Positions 20,290 through 31,239 of a stretch of DNA of 64,000 nucleotides are shown here, piece after piece. This DNA is from Rhinopomastus cyanomelas. Its lineage: Eukaryota; Chordata; Aves; Bucerotiformes; Rhinopomastidae. Below the pieces are notes generated by a model that was not told where the DNA came from, ran no database searches, and saw only the letters and a list, made by a program, of their open reading frames with translations. Location: positions 136,203-200,202 of the forward strand of contig VXBP01003664.1 in the NCBI GenBank assembly GCA_013400115.1, in the 5' to 3' direction. Position 1 is the first letter of the stretch. The number at the start of each line of letters is the position of its first letter. The position numbers and the translations under genes are program-made.

Positions 20290-20735
20290 CCAACCCCCTG
20301 ACACCAAGCAGGGCCAGCACTTCTCAGACCAGGTTGCCCACAGCCCCTTCCAAACCCTATGGTTCTATGGTTCTGGTATTCAAAACAGCTTTTAATACTT
20401 GGGGGCATCTTGAAGTGGTGCTGAAGGTTGTGGCTGCATCCCTGGCCCCATCATAGAGTTGTTGGCTTGGAAGGGACCTGCAAAGGGCCTCTAGTCCAAC
20501 CTCCCCATACCAAGCAGGGCCATCACACCCCAGACCAGGTTGCCCACAGCCCCATCTAGCTTGACCTTGAATGGCTCCAGGGATGGGGCCTCCAGCCTCT
20601 CTCTGGGCAGCCTGTTCCAGGGATCCCCCACCCACAGACTGAACAGCTTTTTCCTCCTTCTGACCTAAACCTACATCCACAAACGACTGACCACGACCCA
20701 TCTCTAGTCTTATTCCCAGATCTGAGAAACTTCCC
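20290..20735 (-). mobile_element. CR1 type C with third, diverged composite copy
   Basis: GGCCAACCCCCTGACACC, AGCAGGGCCAGCAC and GACCAGGTTGCCCACAGC open an antisense type C piece. A sense-type tail (CCCTATGGTTCTATGG) and the same spacer as at 18.96 kb follow (GCTTTTAATACTTGGGG, GAAGGTTGTGGCTGC), then a second antisense type C tail (TTGGCTTGGAAGGGACC) running to GAGAAACTTCCCAATG. The spacer and tails are roughly 85% like the 18.9-kb copy by eye. Confidence 0.8.
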
Positions 20736-21501
20736 AATGAAGTAAAATAGTAATAAAAACACCCCCCAAAAAGCAAACAGCAAGGGGCTGTGCAGGCTGG
20801 AAGCACAAATCCACCTCTGACCTCCACTCCACGAGCAGGTTGCCAGCACTTTCCTTGTCCTCTTAAGTTGTGGTAACTCAGAGGAAGCAAACTTTTTCTC
20901 AGAGGCAGCTGAGCAAGTCCCTCGTGCTGTGACTCAGCTGGCAGCTCAATTTAGCTGCGATCCCACACACACTCCCTGTACCCCAGAACACCGTGAGCTC
21001 GCCCCATCCCCCTGTGACTCAGGATCCCACTGCGTTTCAACGGCCCCTTTGCAACTCAACCCTCCACAGCCCTACCTTAGGCTTCAAAAGCCACTGGGGG
21101 CGGCTGCAAGCAGTGCTGTGGAAGTTGAGGGCTGGTATGGCTTTCCCTGGAATAGTGGGGTTTCCTGGGGTGTCCCCATCTCCTTCTGCCTCCCTGAAAA
21201 TCACTGCAAGGCTGCAGCCGCACACCGAGCAGCGGGATCCTGAGCAGAAGGATCCTTGCAGCAGAGTTTTCCTGCTGCCTTCCCACTCAGCACCAGAATC
21301 GCCAGCTTTGACCTTTTTATATCCCAAATCCATCACCCTCTTTGCTATTTCAGCTTCATTTTGCCATCTCCATCCTCCACAGACCCATTCCCAGCTCAGG
21401 TGGTGCGAGGGAGGGTCCACTGCTGAGATTAAAACCAACTCTAAATGGGACAGTGCTTGCACCAGCACCACCGAAACCCACAGGATGGTCCTGGGTCACA
21501 G
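20736..21501. other. Unique sequence
   Basis: No repeat recognised. Overlapping open frames at 20993-21508 lack any known domain and are not called. Confidence 0.4.
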
Positions 21502-21942
21502 ATCATAGACTCACAGGTTGGCTTGGCAGGGAGCTCAGACCTCGCCCAGTGCCAACCTCCTGCCATGGGCAGAGACACCTCTCACCCCACTAGGGTGCCC
21601 ACAGTCCCATCCAGCCTGCCCTTGGACACTGCCAGGAATGGAGCAGACACAACCTCCCCAGGCAACCTGTTCCATGGTCTCAGCCCCCTCACAGGGAGGG
21701 ATTTCTGCCTCAGATCTCATCTCCATCTACTCTCTTTCAGCTTGAACCCAGCCCCCTTGTCCCAGCACCAGAATTCCTGGGCAGAAGTCCCTCTCCAGCT
21801 CTTCTGCAGCCCCTGCAGGGACTAGAAACTGCTCTTCTCCAGGCTGAACAGCTCCAGCTCCCTCAGCCTGTCTCCAAGAGCAGAGGGGCTCCAGCCCTCT
21901 GAGCATCCTCATGGCCTCCTCTGACCTCGCTCCAGCAGATGA
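21502..21942 (-). mobile_element. CR1 type B
   Basis: Antisense: ATCATAGACTCACAGG, GGGAGCTCAGACCTCG, GGCAACCTGTTCCATGG, CAGATCTCATCTCCATC, CCTTGTCCCAGCACC, GCTGAACAGCTCCAGC, ending CGCTCCAGCAGATG. The order of segments is the same as at 3120 and 35985. Confidence 0.9.
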
Positions 21943-23149
21943 CAGGAGCGGCAGCAAAGCCCTATGGCCAGGAACCGCTCAGGTTTTCCACTCCCTGGAA
22001 ATATTCCCACGTGCTCTGGGGAACTCAGGAGCCTCAACTACTGCTGTCGCTTCAGTGTCTCCCTGCCTTCACCAGAGCCCGTGGTGTTGTGCCAGGGGAT
22101 TAATTTGGCCCTGTGCCTTCACTTCCATCCTTGGCCTTGAACGTCCTTTGAGCTCCTCTTGAGAAGAGATTGATTAATAGGAAATTACTCAAAGTCCTTC
22201 GAGCCAGCGCTGGCTTTGACACCCAGAAGGGAAGGGTAGGACGACAGTGCCCAAGTCAAACCTTTGCCAAATTAATTCCTCTGCTCAAAATTGTTTCAGA
22301 TTTGAGTATTTTTTTAAAGGAAAAAAACCCCACAAGGAACCCGTCGTGCGGAAACTCTCCGATTAGCTGGGTGATGCTCAGGTGAGGACTGATGAGGAGG
22401 GGACATGTTTTAGCTCAGAGCCCTCTCACATCCCAACGCAAAGGGGAAGTTAAAAAAACCCCAGCCTGCTGCAGGAGACCTCAACCAGCTAAGAAATGCC
22501 TCTTAAACCGGGTGAGAGCATCAGTATAGAGGGAATTGGGGTTGGCAGACAGGGATGGGGTGTGGGCAGGAGGGGCAGCAGCAGCACTGGTGTCCACTGG
22601 CTGCTGGCCACAGCCTTAGGAAATCACATCGGGGCCACCACCGCAACGCAGAAGCTCTGCTAGCGTATTAATTCTGCATTTAGGATCAGGGCCCATTGAT
22701 CCCTCATCTCCAAATAACTAATTCAATGTGAGCCCCTGGCGGGTTAGTATGATTCCTCCACGCTTGGAAATGCTCCTGTTTCTGGCAGCTCTCTGAACTC
22801 CCCATCGATGTGATGAAGATGTTGGGACTCAGAGCCTCCGTCTCTGTGTCACTGCCCCTGGCAAGAGCATCATCTCCACACTGGAAAATATGGAACCCTG
22901 AAATCCAGGGAGCCCAAAGGAGAGCTCCTGAGGGTGCTGGCTCAGCTCAGCACCTCTCCCCTGCAACACTTTTTCTCAGTTTTGCGCAGGTTAATTAAAG
23001 GAGGAAGAAGATCCTATCACTGGTGGTCTCAGATTTACGGAGATGACAGACCTGTTGTGGTCCCGGCGCATATGGGTTGCTTTGCTCTTATAAGACCCCT
23101 AAAGTTGCTGCAAAACTTCTCCCCTCCTGCTTCCGGTGTTGGCACTGTT
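21943..23149. other. Unique sequence
   Basis: No CR1. A/T-rich words at 22265-22330 and GCGTATTAATTCTGC at about 22663 stand out in otherwise mixed sequence. No exon recognised. Confidence 0.4.
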
Positions 23150-23810
23150 ATCCCAGAATGTCAGGGGTTGGAAGGGACCTCTAGAGAGCATCCTAGAGTC
23201 CAAGCCCTCTGCCAGAGCAGGATCCCTAGATCAGGTCACACAGGAACATCTGGGGGGGTTTGGAAGTCTTCAGAGCAGGAGACTCCACAACCACTCTGGG
23301 CAGCCTGGGCCTGGGCTCCGTCACTCTCACTGGGAAAAAGGTTTCCCTTCTGTTTCCACGGAGCCTCCTCTGCTCCAGCCTGTCCCAGCTGCCCCTTACC
23401 ACAGGACACCCTTGAGCAGAGCCTGCCTCCATCCCCCTGACACCCACCCTTTCCATATTGATCAACATTAATGGGGTTACCCCTCAGGCTCCTTTTTCCC
23501 AGCTCAAGAGCTCCAGCTCCCTCAGCCCTTCCTCAGCAGGGAGATGCTGCCCTTCCTCCATCATCTTTGTGGCTCTGTGCTGGGCTCTCTCCAGCAGCTC
23601 TGTGTCCTTCTGGGACTGAGGGTCCCACAACTGGACACAAGATTCTAGATGTGGTCTCAGCAGGGTAGAGCAGAGCAGGAGGAGAACCTCTCTCCATCTC
23701 TTAACCACCTCCCTTCTGACCCACCCCAGGATGCCACTGGCCTTGTTGGCCACCAGGGCCCATTGCTGTCTCCTGGCCACCAGGATCCTCAGGAGATCCC
23801 TTTCTCATAC
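23150..23810 (-). mobile_element. CR1 type F
   Basis: Antisense: CCCAGAATGTCAGGGG, GACCTCTAGAGAGC (type F mark), GACTCCACAACCACTC, GATCAACATTAATGGG, CTCAGCAGGGAGATGC, GATGTGGTCTCAGCAGG, GCCACTGGCCTTGTTGG. About 660 bp long, ending in the region coding for the reverse-transcriptase C terminus. Confidence 0.9.
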
Positions 23811-23994
23811 AATGCTTTCTTCTGCAGTTCCCTCTATGGATTTATTGTAGGAAAGGGGGTTCTGTAGAAGTATTTGCCCCAGGGAAGATGCTTGTTTTCA
23901 CTCTGGTTTGGCTGAGAAATGGAGGTCATCACCACTAAACAATGGACTTTTGGATGTGTTCGTCTGTCTAGTGGGGTGACCTCGAGCCCTTTTG
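23811..23994. other. Short unique interval
   Basis: No feature recognised. Confidence 0.35.
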
Positions 23995-24424
23995 GGGTGG
24001 CCCTTCCAGAGGAGGCCATGAAAATGCTCAGAGGACTGCAGCCCCTCTGCTCTGGGGGCAGGCTGAGGGAGTTGGCACTGTTCAGCCTGAAGAAAAGGCT
24101 CCAGAGGGACGCTCTAGCGACCTGCCAATTCCTGAAAGGGGCTGTCAGAGGCTGGGGAAGATTCTTCCTAAGGGCAGGGAGAGACAGGATGAGGGGTCCT
24201 GGTCCTGGTTTGAAGCTGTAAAAGGGCAGATTGAGGCTGGACAGGAGGACAAAGTTGTTGAATCTGAGGGTGGGGAGATCCCTGGAACAGGCTGCCCAGA
24301 GAGGGGGTGGAGCCCCCACCCCTGGAGCCATTCGAGGTCAGGCTGGTTGGGGCTGTGGGCAAGCTGGTGTGGTGAGTGCTGGCCCTGCTTGGTGTGGGGG
24401 GGTTGGACTGGATGCCCTTTGTGA
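23995..24424 (+). mobile_element. CR1 type C
   Basis: Sense type C: GAGGAGGCCATGAAAATG, CTGCTCTGGGGGCAGG, GAAAGGGGCTGTCAGAGG, GGGAGATCCCTGGAACAGG, CTGGCCCTGCTTGGTG, GGTTGGACTGGATGCCC. The final octamers are missing: the copy stops at TTTGTG, where an antisense piece begins. Confidence 0.85.
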
Positions 24425-24530
24425 TCTCACCAGGGCAGAGTAGAGCAGGAGAGGAACCTCTCTTGACCTAGTAACCACAGCCCATCTAATAACCCTACTC
24501 CTTGCCCTGGCTTTGCTGGCGATGGATCTT
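24425..24530 (-). mobile_element. CR1 internal fragment
   Basis: Antisense piece lacking a 3' tail: ATCTCACCAGGGCAGAG, GAGGAACCTCTCTTG and CTTGCCCTGGCTTTG correspond to the internal reverse-transcriptase region. Joined to the sense copy at 24424, it could be the inverted 5' part of a rearranged insertion, or a remnant. Confidence 0.65.
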
Positions 24531-25130
24531 GATGGATGATCCCCTACCAGGGAAAGCCAACTAAACCCCACAACAAGCACTCAGTTGGCAGAAACCTCCC
24601 CAAAACTCTTGTGTGCAGCATCCCAGCTGCTCACTGTGCACCAAGGAGCGTCCCACTCTTGCAGCAATTCCCTCTTGGTGGTGGGTGAAGTCATTCCCAC
24701 CTCACCCAGCTCTTTGGTTTACAAGGCATTATATAACCCCGCTGTGTTCAGAACTTCCAGCCCCTGTAGGCCACCTATAAATAAGGAAACAAGATGGGGA
24801 ACCAATCCCACTAGAATCTGGTGATGGTTAAATCCACCCCCTGCACCAACGTGCAGCTGAAACTCCCTGGGGGAAGAGAGAGGAGGTCCATGTTCAGCTC
24901 GAATCCAGTCCAGCACCTAAAAAAAGCCCCCCAGGATTTCACTGCCAAGGACTGGGTAAGGAGCAGCTCCTAAAACTCTACAAGCTCGGGGCCAGCCGCC
25001 TGCCTGCTTCCCAAGGTGAGGATGCCATGCCCAACCCTGCTCAAGAGCTGAATCTTGTGACAAGAAACAAACCCAGACCCTCCACATCTCTCCCAAATCT
25101 GCTTCCAGAACCATAAAGCTCTTATCCAAA
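24531..25130. other. Unique sequence
   Basis: No repeat or gene recognised. Confidence 0.4.
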
Positions 25131-25345
25131 TCCTAAAAACCTCTTTTTGAATCCAAAAATCCTTTTTCTGAACCCAAAAAAACCCCTTTTACTGAACCCA
25201 AAATGCTCTTTCTGGACCCAAAACCACTCCAACACCCACATTCAAAGTGGTGGAGAAGCCACAAGAGATAAAATTCTTGCTCTGAATCCAAAACCAACCC
25301 CTTTCTGAACCCAAAATGCCCTTTCTGGACCCAATCCCACCCCAA
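25131..25345. repeat. Short imperfect tandem repeat, CTTTCTGAACCCAAAA-like
   Basis: CCTTTTTCTGAACCCAAAA, CTTTTACTGAACCCAAAA and CTCTTTCTGGACCCAAAA follow each other at 25162-25225. The motif returns at 25289-25330 (CCCTTTCTGAACCC, GCCCTTTCTGGACCC). The spacing is about 23-28 bp, with a non-repeat insert in between. On the minus strand it translates into FG/LGS-rich frames that are not a gene. Confidence 0.7.
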
Positions 25346-26309
25346 CAAGCACCAGGGAAGTAGGTGGAGAAGAGAGAACAGAAGGAGAGGTGTTGGAGAG
25401 GAGAGAGAACAGGTGAATCTGGGGAGAAAAGAGAAGGGTTTGGCCTTAGGGAGAGTGAGGAGGGATGGGAGGAGGATGCTGAGGAAAGCTTTGAAGCTGA
25501 ATTTTGCTGAAATAGGGGCTGAGCTGAAGCAAATCCGCGGGGATGAGCTGGAACATCCCGCTGCAGCTCCTGCCGCTGTCGCAGGCGGGAAGGTTCCATT
25601 TATCTTGTCCCCCCTCTCCTCGGGATTCATTTAAGGCTGAGATCTGCAAATGGCCTTTTTCTCCCGCCGCGACCCTTCCTGTCTCCTCTTAAGCTGCTTT
25701 AATTTCCCGACAAGATTTATTCCGGCTCCTTTTGCTCCTGTTACTGATGATCCTGGCTCAGGAATTGTCGCCAGAGGATTTGCTCTCCTTTTGTTGCTCC
25801 ACAAGCGCGACGGGCAAAAGGGGCTGGTAAAGGCGAAGAAATTCTTCAGTCTTCAGAGAAAAGTTCATAGTTTGGCTAATTCCTGACATTCCCCCGTCAC
25901 CGACACACCAAAGGCAGCTGCAGTCGGCCACCAAACAGAAGATTTCCCACTTTCCCCCCAAATACAGAGTTTCCCCTCCAATATCTGCTTTTCCATGTTA
26001 AACCTGGTGATGGAAGAGCAGCAAAATCTGCTCCTGGCTGCCAATCTGGGGTGAAAATATGCATTTTAAAGGAAAACTGGGGTAACAAACATGGTAAATC
26101 CTGAAGATTCAACCTTCTCGTCAGTGGGATTAAAAACCAAAATAATGGGGGGGAAAAACCATATGAGTGATGAAGAGAAATTAGTTGAGCAGGTGCAAAG
26201 GTCAAGGATCTCCCAAAATTGGGGACAGATGTGTCCACATGGCAAAACGCTGCTGGTTTCTGCACCCTACAGCCCTGATGGAGAAGTTTCTCCCTGTCGT
26301 TATCAAACA
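25346..26309. promoter_or_regulatory. Repeat-free stretch with regulatory-like core
   Basis: 25540-25890 lacks CR1 and has closely packed words typical of enhancers: CCATTTATCTTGTC (GATA-type on the minus strand), GGATTCATTTAAGG, GCTTTAATTTCCCG, CTGTTACTGATGATCC, TTTGTTGCTCCAC, GTTTGGCTAATTCC, plus scattered CpG. Purine-rich sequence precedes it (25370-25470). It was called on composition only; conservation is untested. Confidence 0.3.
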
Positions 26310-26595
26310 CAGAATCACAGAACATCAGGGGATTGGAAGGGACCTCGAAAGGTCATAGAATCATTAGGGATTGGAAGTGACCTCAGAAGATCATAGAATC
26401 ATTAGGGATTGGAAGGGACCTCGAAAGATCCGAGAATCATTAGGGATTGGAAGTGACCTCAAGAGATCATAGAATCATTAGGGATTGGAAGGTACCTCAA
26501 AAGATTGTACAATCATAGAATCATTAGGGATTGGATGGGACCTCGAAAGATCATCTAGTCCAATCCCCCTGCCAGAGAGGAACACCTAGACCAAT
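26310..26595 (-). repeat. CR1 tail array with 38-bp period
   Basis: The antisense CR1 terminus is repeated about six times: AGAATCATTAGGGATTGG followed by GACCTCNNAAGATC, then again AGAATCATTAGGG, with an exact 38-bp period between 26356 and 26500. The last unit has an extra ACAATCAT and continues into a single normal tail unit (CATCTAGTCCAATCC) that ends at AACACCTAGACC. The body of the element is absent. Confidence 0.9.
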
Positions 26596-27539
26596 AACTG
26601 CTTCTGCCCTAAAACAGGGGGGGACACGTCTGTATCTAGACTATATCTGGATTTTTATCTATAATCCCTAAAAAACCCGAGAGCTTTAAGTTCAGTCACT
26701 GCACTTCACCGTGGCTTCAACCCTTTTGTGTTTCCCCTTTCCCCCCACATCCTGTATTTTTCCCTCCTAATAATAAAAAACCCAAGTATGAAACCCAGGT
26801 CCTTGGGAGAAAAGACAAATCTCCCTAAAATGATTTTGTTTGATTTTCCCAGAGTTTGAAACCCTCCTTCTTGACCTTCACCTCCCCAGCGCTCTTCCTC
26901 TTCCTTTCCCTTCATCTCCCCGCCGCTCTTCCTCTTCATTCCCTGCTCTCCACAGCCACCGCGGGTGATGCTGAGCCCATTAAGGGAGCCACGGGTTGTA
27001 AATCATCCCGTTGCCAACCGGCTGAAGCGCCTGGTCGAAAAGGGGGAAGAGTGATGGAAGTCTTAGTTAAACATTTGGGAAGTCATTTGGGGGTGGTCAG
27101 GTCTTTCTTCATGTGCTGCCGGTCCCTTACCAGCAAGCCCAGGGCATGAAAGGAAGACAGATAGCTGGAATAAAGCTTCTAATTGGCACCTTTTTCCCTG
27201 TCTTTGGCCAGTTTTGAGGTTTAATCATGATGAATAAGAAGGAGACGAGGGCTGAGCGGGTGCCAGAGCATAGGAGGAGGTGAAACGATGGGAGAGTCCC
27301 CTCCTCCAGGCCCATTTCTCGCATTTCCATTGGTAGCAGCTGAATTCTATCGGCCGCGCTGGATGGGGAAGCTGCGTGTTGCTCCCGATCGCTATCTCCT
27401 GGGGAAGAGGACAACTCCCCAGTCAGGAGCTGAAGCCTGCAAGGGCCTCTGCATGCTAATTTACTTTTCATCCTCATTTTTAATCCTCATTTTTATTCTG
27501 AACAAGTCTTGGAAGACCCATTTAAGCAAGCACTGGGCA
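26596..27539. other. Unique sequence
   Basis: No CR1. 27165-27240 (TTCTAATTGGCACC, GGTTTAATCATGATG) is A/T-rich and could be regulatory. No exon recognised. Confidence 0.4.
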
Positions 27540-27927
27540 GGACACCCTTCAGTTCTAGTTGACAGGTGGCTGAACAGGAGCCAGCAGGGTGATCAGGTGG
27601 CCAAGAAGGCCAGTGGCATCCTGGACTGGATCAGAAACTGTGTGGCCTGCAGAAGCAGGGAGGTGGTTGTCCCCCTGTACTCAGCTGCACCTTGAGTACT
27701 GGGTCCAGTTTTGGGCGCCTCAGCCCAAGGGAGACATCAAGGTGCTGGAGCGAGGGCAGAGGAGGGCAACAAAGGTGGGGAAGGGCCTGGAGAACCCATC
27801 CGATGAGGAGAGATGGAGAGAGCTGGGGCTGTTCAGTCTGAGGAAGAGCAGGCTGAGGAGAGACCTCATCGCTCTCTACCACTACCTGAAAGGACGCTGT
27901 AGGGGTGTTGGTGCTGGGCTCTGCCTT
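27540..27927 (+). mobile_element. CR1 internal fragment without tail
   Basis: Sense CR1: GACAGGTGGCTGAACAGG, GTGGCCAAGAAGGCCAG, CTGGACTGGATCAGAAAC, GGGAGACATCAAGGTGC, GCTGGGGCTGTTCAGTC, GAGACCTCATCGCTCTC. The frame still reads as the C-terminal part of a CR1 reverse transcriptase (words like VAKKASGIL) but is broken. The 3' third, including the tail, is missing, which is unusual for CR1. Confidence 0.85.
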
Positions 27928-28915
27928 GTGGCAGCCTCCCGCAATGCACAGCAGCACCCCACGTCCGCAGCCTGATTCATGACCATTCTGGTTATTTTGG
28001 CTCTATTCAGGAAAAAAAAATTTTAAAAAAAGGTCAGACAATTTCCTCGTTTCCTAACAAAGGATCCCAACACCCCACAGCTCCATCCCAGGAGGATAGA
28101 AGAGGCAGCATGCTGAGTATTTTGGGGCTAAGAAGCGGGAAACAAGAGCTGAGCTGTTTCCCCATACGAATCCTTCAAGATCCAGTCCCGATTCCCAATT
28201 TTGCCCCAATCCCCAAAGGATGAGCCGAGGTTGGGCCGGGGTTTTGACACTGAGCATCATGCTCAGGGCCCCAAAACCCCTTCCCCTGAGCATGTTGTGC
28301 CCTTGGTCCTTTCCCTGATGTCCACACCATGCCAGCGCCCCTTGATTCATGGAGATCTGCATCGATTTTGCCATGAACTGTTATGAATTTTGCTTGGGGA
28401 GGGAAAAAACCCATAATAATAAAAATAAATAACATCGATCCGCTTCTTAAATCAGCACTGAGCTGCGAGACCCCATAACAGCTCATCCCAGGATTTACTC
28501 CGAGGCTGCAAGAGCTCAGCCTTTGTATAAATTCAGATCTATTTGATAATTTATGGTTTCATCCCAAACAGCATAATTCAAGCTCTTATTTCTGGTCCAG
28601 CTACCCCAGTAAGCTGATTTTTACTGGGATGTCCAGGCCACTCTGCTTACTGGTACCCTCAGAACTGAAAGGTTTAATTCAACATCCCTCCACATTTGCC
28701 AAATGATGCAAGAACCAACAAGAACAAGAGAAGGAGAGTCCACGACCCACTCTGGGCAGCCCAATGGTTCCTCTCAATTCGTCTCCTGCCTTTGGGGATC
28801 GCAATCCATCAATAAATGTAGATAAATCCCAAATCCACAATCAGTCAAGGAAGAAGAGAGTCTTGGAAGAGCTGGAATGGTTCTAAAGAGCACAAAGCCG
28901 CCTGAGAGCTGCTTC
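27928..28915. other. Unique sequence
   Basis: An A/T homopolymer cluster lies at 28010-28032. GAGTCCACGACCC...CTCTGGGCAGCCC at 28736-28762 is a possible 30-bp CR1 remnant. No gene recognised. Confidence 0.35.
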
Positions 28916-29670
28916 TATAACCATGGCAAGTGTAGAGTGGCAGCTGGGCAAGAACAACCCCAGGGACCAGTATAGGTTGGAGACTCACCTGTTGGAGAGC
29001 AGCAGAGGAGAAAGGCATGTGGGGGTGCTGGTGGCCAGCAGAATGGCCAAAAGCCAGCAATGGGCCCTTGGGGCCAAGAAAGACAATGGCATCCTGGGGT
29101 GGTTCAGAAGAGGGGTGGTTAGCAGATCAAGAGAGGTCCTCCTGCCCCTCTGCTCTGTCCTGCTGAGACCACACCTGGAATCTTGTGTCCAGTTGTGGGC
29201 CCATCAGTGCCAGAAGGATAGAGAGCTGCTGGAGAGAGCCCAGCACAGAGCCACGGGAATGATGGAGGGAGGGGAGCATCTCCCTGATGAGGAAAGGCTG
29301 AAGGAGCTGGGTCCCTTCAGCTTGAAGAACAGGAGACTGAGGGTTGACCTCACAGATGTTGATCAATATGGGAAGGGTGGGTGTCAGGCTCTGCTCAGGG
29401 GCACCCAGTGATAGGAAAAGGGGCAGTGGGTGTGAGCTGGAACAGAGGAGGTTCCATATCAATGTGAGAAGGACCTTCTTCCCAGTGAGGGTGCCAGAGC
29501 CCCAGAAGGGGCTGCCAGGCGGGTTGTGGAGTCTCCTTCTCTGAAGCCTTTTCAAACCCACCTGGTCATGTTCCTGTGTGACTGGATCCAGGGGATCCTG
29601 CTCTGGCAGGGGGATTGGACTGGATGATCTTCCAAGGTCCCTTCCAACCCCGAAAGCTCTGTGATTCCCG
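28916..29670 (+). mobile_element. CR1 type A, about 750 bp
   Basis: Sense CR1 from TAACCATGGCAAGTG through CCCCAGGGACCAGTATAGG, TTGGAGAGCAGCAGAGG, GGTGCTGGTGGCCAGC, CCACACCTGGAATC, GATGATGGAGGGAGGGG and TTGATCAATATGGG to GGACTGGATGATCTTCC and GCTCTGTGATTCC. It covers the reverse-transcriptase C-terminal region plus the 3' UTR. An open antisense frame of 267 codons across it is a shadow of the repeat. Confidence 0.9.
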
Positions 29671-30279
29671 AGAGAAAGAATCAAATGAACTAACAAAAAC
29701 CAGGTGAATGTATCTCGGGCAATGAAAACATTCGTGCTGGGCACTGAGGAGAAAGGCTTTGGAGCCGAGTATTTTGTCACCAGGGGGGATTTTTCCACCT
29801 TCCCCTCACTGGGTGACCTGAACTGCTCTAAGTTCCTTGGGGTCCCCGCAATCTCCTGTGTGCAGGAGGCAGCATGAAGAGAGCCAAGGATTGTTTTTTG
29901 TGTACAATGAGCAACACCTGTCCCAGGCACATGACTGCAGAGTTCAGAAACTCACACCCCACGAACGTGAAACTGGGATTTCGGTGATGTCCTCAACAGA
30001 AAAAACCCAACCAACAAAGAATGCAAACCCAGTGGAAAATCCAGGCTTCCCAGCATCTCCGGGGGAAAACCCCTCTAGAGGTGTCGGTTTAGGTTTTCCT
30101 GAGCTACCAGCCTAAGCACTTCCAAACCAGATGGAAACCCACGTGCTTCAAATAACAAAATGTTTGAGGTTTTGGAAATAATAAATTAAAATGAGAATTT
30201 TAAATAATTAAAAATTATAATTTAAAAGATTAAACAAATCATTTTCTGCTCTTTCTTGACCTTTTTTTCCTCAAACAGG
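29671..30279. other. Unique sequence ending in an A/T-rich block
   Basis: 30165-30245 is almost pure A/T (TAAATTAAAATGAG, TTTAAATAATTAAAAAT). No gene or CR1 recognised. Confidence 0.45.
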
Positions 30280-30668
30280 ATCCTGTGAGGAAAGGCTGAG
30301 AGAGCTGGGGCTGGTTAGGCTGGACAGGAGAAGGCTGCTGTCTGTAAATATCTGAGGGTGGGGAACAAGAGGAAGGGACCAGTCTCTTCTCAGTGGTGCT
30401 CAGTGACAGGAGAAGGTTTAATGGGGATGAGCTGGAACATGGGAAGTCCCACATCAACATGAGGAGAAACTTCTCTCCTATGAGGGTGATGCAGCCCTGG
30501 CCCAGGCTGCCCGAAATGGTTGTGGAGTCTCCTGCTCTGGAGACTCTCAGGAACATCCTCCTGGATGTTCTTGTGTGACCTGATCTAGGAGACCCCACTC
30601 TGGCCGGAGCAGGGTTGGACTAGATGATCTCTAGAGATCACTTCCAACCCTTCACAGTCTGAGATCCA
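30280..30668 (+). mobile_element. CR1 type F
   Basis: Sense: GTGAGGAAAGGCTGAG, GGCTGGACAGGAGAAGG, GTGACAGGAGAAGG, CATGAGGAGAAACTTC, GTTGTGGAGTCTCCTGC, GACTAGATGATCTCTAGAG, ending CAGTCTGAGATCC. It is very like the copy at 62850. Confidence 0.9.
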
Positions 30669-31239
30669 ATGGAGGTCTGTCTCCAAGGCTGGATCTGATA
30701 CCAACTGACCTGGGACTCAAATATATCTTTGCAAGCCAGCTCCTTGATTTTGAAAATCCTAATTCTAATTTATTAATGCACCCAGGTGGTGCTTTTTATA
30801 ACCAACACCGACTTACAGCTCCTGCACAAGCCTGGGGTGGGTCCAACAACAGGAACAAGCTCTGTCTTTTGATTTTCAGTCTGATTCCAGCCACCCAGCA
30901 GTGGCCCTGGTGCTGTGCAACACCACCAAACACAATCTAGGGGTGAGATAAGGAGTAGCTCCTGCTGGCTGATGCCCATTTCCCAGCCTGTCAAGTGTAA
31001 ATGAGGTCTTCATCACAACCCTCTCCAAGGGCATCTTCTGGCAGGATGTAATTACCTTGGAAACAAGCACCATGCTGCTGGGACTAGGCTTTTCTCCTGG
31101 TGGAGGGTCCCATGCTCTATCCAACTGCTAGTTTTCACAGCTGGAGTAGCGCCACCAGGTCCCACAGCCACCCCAATGCTGGTGTTGGTGTCGTCCAAAC
31201 ACTTAGGTTCAACCTCAAACTTCTCAAGCTTTGACCAGA
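30669..31239. other. Unique sequence
   Basis: CTAATTCTAATTTATTAATGC at 30758-30778 is A/T-rich. Otherwise no repeat or gene recognised. Confidence 0.4.

Noticed and set aside
24425..24530. Twin-priming inversion of the CR1 at 23995-24424
   Set aside because: The antisense piece lies at the 3' side of the sense copy, not at its 5' side, so it does not fit twin priming. A separate fragment or rearrangement is more likely.
29127..29930. Open minus-strand frame of 267 codons
   Set aside because: Antisense reading of the sense CR1 at 28916-29670, extended by chance into unique DNA.
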